Positions 7,528-8,270 of a stretch of DNA of 8,270 bases are shown here, in pieces. The stretch comes from Candidatus Zixiibacteriota bacterium (GTDB lineage: Bacteria > Zixibacteria > MSB-5A5 > GN15 > FEB-12): the NCBI GenBank assembly GCA_030619345.1, contig JAUXBO010000090.1:1-8270 (forward strand), given 5' to 3'. Position 1 is the first letter of the stretch. Every line of letters begins with the position of its first letter. A program made the position numbers and the translations under genes. The notes beneath the pieces were generated by a model. That model was given only the letters and a program-made list of their open reading frames with translations, searched no databases and had not been told where the DNA came from.

Positions 7528-7561
7528 AATTGTTGCTGACTCTTCCCTTTTCCCCTTGTAG

Positions 7562-7587
7562 GTCGAAACCCCTTTACGGGTTTCGAC
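7562..7587. repeat. Inverted repeat 2 (GTCGAAACCC arms)
   Basis: GTCGAAACCC (7562-7571) and GGGTTTCGAC (7578-7587) form a perfect 10-bp stem with a 6-nt loop. It is the most stable-looking hairpin in the gap and does not share arm sequence with the other three. On the plus strand it is followed by ATTTTGTGGG, a poor terminator tail. A role in ending the lipoprotein transcript is possible but not shown. Confidence 0.8.
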
Positions 7588-7620
7588 ATTTTGTGGGGGC
7601 CCTTCGGCAAGCTCAGGACA

Positions 7621-7640
7621 GGCAGACGTCCTCGTCTGCC
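7621..7640. repeat. Inverted repeat 3 (GGCAG...CTGCC family)
   Basis: GGCAGACG (7621-7628) and CGTCTGCC (7633-7640) are perfect 8-bp arms around a TCCT loop. The first seven bases of the arm are identical to those of the hairpin at 7667-7686. Confidence 0.85.
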
Positions 7641-7666
7641 CCTTGCATCTAATGATTTATTGAACG

Positions 7667-7686
7667 GGCAGACCGGAAGGTCTGCC
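7667..7686. repeat. Inverted repeat 4 (GGCAG...CTGCC family)
   Basis: GGCAGACC (7667-7674) and GGTCTGCC (7679-7686) are perfect 8-bp arms around GGAA, which would form a GNRA-type tetraloop in plus-strand RNA. The eighth base differs from the hairpin at 7621-7640 (C instead of G) and its partner differs to match. It lies 19 bp downstream (in minus-strand terms) of the stop of the membrane-protein gene. Confidence 0.85.
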
Positions 7687-7705
7687 GCGCACAAAGTAGA
7701 ATTGG

Positions 7706-8164
7706 TTAATGCAATCGTGCCTTGTGCAAACGCGTCTGGTGCAGACGTGTCTGGTGGCCGTAGTATTTGAGGCCGGAGAGAAAAAGACCAAGACCTATTG
7801 CGAGATAGAGCGAGGCCAGACAGGGGCGTGGGATCGGTAACTGCCGCAGGATAATCCCGACTCCCATCATGAACGGGGCAACCAAATAACTGCTCCAGGC
7901 CTGGAAAGCAAAAAGACAGATTCGTTCTTTATCGGGTGCGAGGGCATAGACACGGTCGACATTAGAGAGGACAATCCTCAAGAACAAGAATCGGTATGTG
8001 AGAAGACCCAGAAGCAGACCTCCTCCCGCCGACAACAGCCCCCAGACAACTTCGGCCGTCATTAACCAGAAGATCGCAACCATCATCAAGGCCAGCCCGA
8101 TTATTGTCCAGAGCATTCCGGCTGTCGTCAGCAGCGTCGATCTTTTCGCCGTCGGGTGGTTCAT
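7706..8164 (-). CDS. Small integral membrane protein, conserved-hypothetical type
   Basis: The 152-aa product has four strongly hydrophobic segments at roughly 11-36, 38-64, 86-107 and 114-133, so it should be an integral inner-membrane protein. I do not recognise a named family, although the central stretch (NVDRVYALAPDKERICLFAFQ and onward, including LRQLPIP and YLAIGLGLFLSGLKYY) gives the impression of a conserved uncharacterised protein. The C-terminus after the last helix is a basic, His-rich tandem repeat, HQTRL HQTRL HKARL H (137-152), encoded by 15-bp units. The ATG overlaps the stop of the upstream gene as ATGA (8161-8164). No separate Shine-Dalgarno is evident, so it is probably translated by coupling. 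No function can be assigned. Confidence 0.75.
   Translation of the reverse strand: MNHPTAKRSTLLTTAGMLWTIIGLALMMVAIFWLMTAEVVWGLLSAGGGLLLGLLTYRFLFLRIVLSNVDRVYALAPDKERICLFAFQAWSSYLVAPFMMGVGIILRQLPIPRPCLASLYLAIGLGLFLSGLKYYGHQTRLHQTRLHKARLH
7712..7756. repeat. Three 15-bp tandem units at the 3' end of the membrane-protein gene
   Basis: Units 7712-7726, 7727-7741 and 7742-7756 encode HKARL, HQTRL and HQTRL on the minus strand. The last two differ at 2 of 15 positions; the first differs from the middle one at 4. The unit at 7742-7756 contains CAGACGTGTCTG, a near palindrome sharing CAGACG with the hairpin at 7621-7640. Confidence 0.8.
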
Positions 8165-8270
8165 GGAGATGGGGCATCCAGCGGTTTCTTTTTGACAAAG
8201 TGTCGTCTAATTCCAAGTGCCAAGAAGCCGAACAGCACAGCATTCAAAATTGTCTCCGCAAAAACCACAA
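8161..8270 (-). CDS. Partial hypothetical membrane protein, C-terminal end (runs off the right edge)
   Basis: The minus-strand frame entering from the right edge reads VVFAETILNAVLFGFLALGI then RRHFVKKKPLDAPSP and stops at TGA (8161-8163). It is open over all 35 visible codons. The hydrophobic stretch followed by RRHFVKKK is the pattern of a last transmembrane helix with a positive cytoplasmic tail. Its stop overlaps the next gene's ATG as ATGA, which is the main support for both being real and cotranscribed. Too little is visible to name a family. Confidence 0.6.
   Translation of the reverse strand, partial: VVFAETILNAVLFGFLALGIRRHFVKKKPLDAPSP

Larger units (their letters stand above)
7468..7705. 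other. Convergent intergenic region packed with four hairpins
   Basis: The 238 bp between two converging genes hold four perfect inverted repeats, listed individually, and an unpaired stretch around 7596-7620 (GGGGCCCTTCGGCAAGCTCA). I have the impression that this stretch recurs in intergenic DNA of many uncultivated bacteria, but I cannot check this. A small minus-strand reading frame crosses the region but is made of repeat sequence and is not called. The region may also end both transcripts, although none of the hairpins is followed by a good T-run on either strand. Confidence 0.6.

Noticed and set aside
7470..7694. 74-codon minus-strand open frame in the convergent gap
   Set aside because: It is composed of the hairpin repeats themselves, including a VLSLPKGP stretch from the CTTCGGCAAGCTCAGG sequence, and has no ribosome-binding site.

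Overview
This is a bacterial window of about 50% GC with Shine-Dalgarno-led genes. It is dominated by a leftward (minus-strand) acyl-CoA metabolism operon covering positions 6008 to 1 and running off the left edge. In transcription order the operon holds a coenzyme-B12 acyl-CoA mutase large subunit (6005-4308), its separate B12-binding small subunit (4251-3832), an acyl-CoA dehydrogenase (3700-2555), a metallo-beta-lactamase-fold hydrolase (2548-1709), a propionyl-CoA carboxylase-type carboxyltransferase (1691-141), and the first 41 codons of a biotin carboxylase (123-1). Gaps of 6, 17 and 17 bp link the last four genes. Gaps of 56 and about 130 bp separate the mutase subunits and then the dehydrogenase.

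The main observation concerns the mutase. By overall similarity it would be annotated as methylmalonyl-CoA mutase. However, the two residues that hold the free carboxylate of methylmalonyl-CoA (Tyr89 and Arg207 in the Propionibacterium enzyme, Tyr110 and Arg228 in human) are Phe90 and Gln208 here. That pair is the signature of isobutyryl-CoA mutase (IcmA). The subunit sizes (about 565 + 139 aa) and the split architecture also fit IcmA/IcmB. If so, the operon reads as a branched/short-chain acyl-CoA route: n-butyryl-CoA and isobutyryl-CoA interconverted by the mutase, oxidised by the dehydrogenase, and the resulting propionyl-CoA carboxylated to methylmalonyl-CoA. It would then not be a simple propionate-to-succinate module. 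No epimerase and no MeaB-type G-protein chaperone is visible in the window.

To the right, after a 277-bp divergent intergenic region, lies a rightward gene (6286-7467) for a secreted lipoprotein with the two GxxH motifs of the ChaN/TIKI/TraB-type superfamily. It converges on a leftward pair of small membrane-protein genes (7706-8164, and a partial one from 8161 to the edge) whose reading frames overlap by ATGA. The 238-bp convergent gap carries four perfect hairpins. Three of them share GGCAG/CTGCC ends with different, self-complementary interiors, which looks like a dispersed palindromic repeat family. The 3' end of the neighbouring membrane gene consists of three 15-bp tandem units encoding HQTRL-type repeats.

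The lipoprotein implies export and probably a diderm cell. The gene set suits a heterotrophic, fatty-acid- or amino-acid-degrading bacterium. The repeat-rich intergenic style resembles uncultivated lineages such as Zixibacteria, but that placement is only an impression. No RNA genes, CRISPR arrays, transposases or phage genes are visible.
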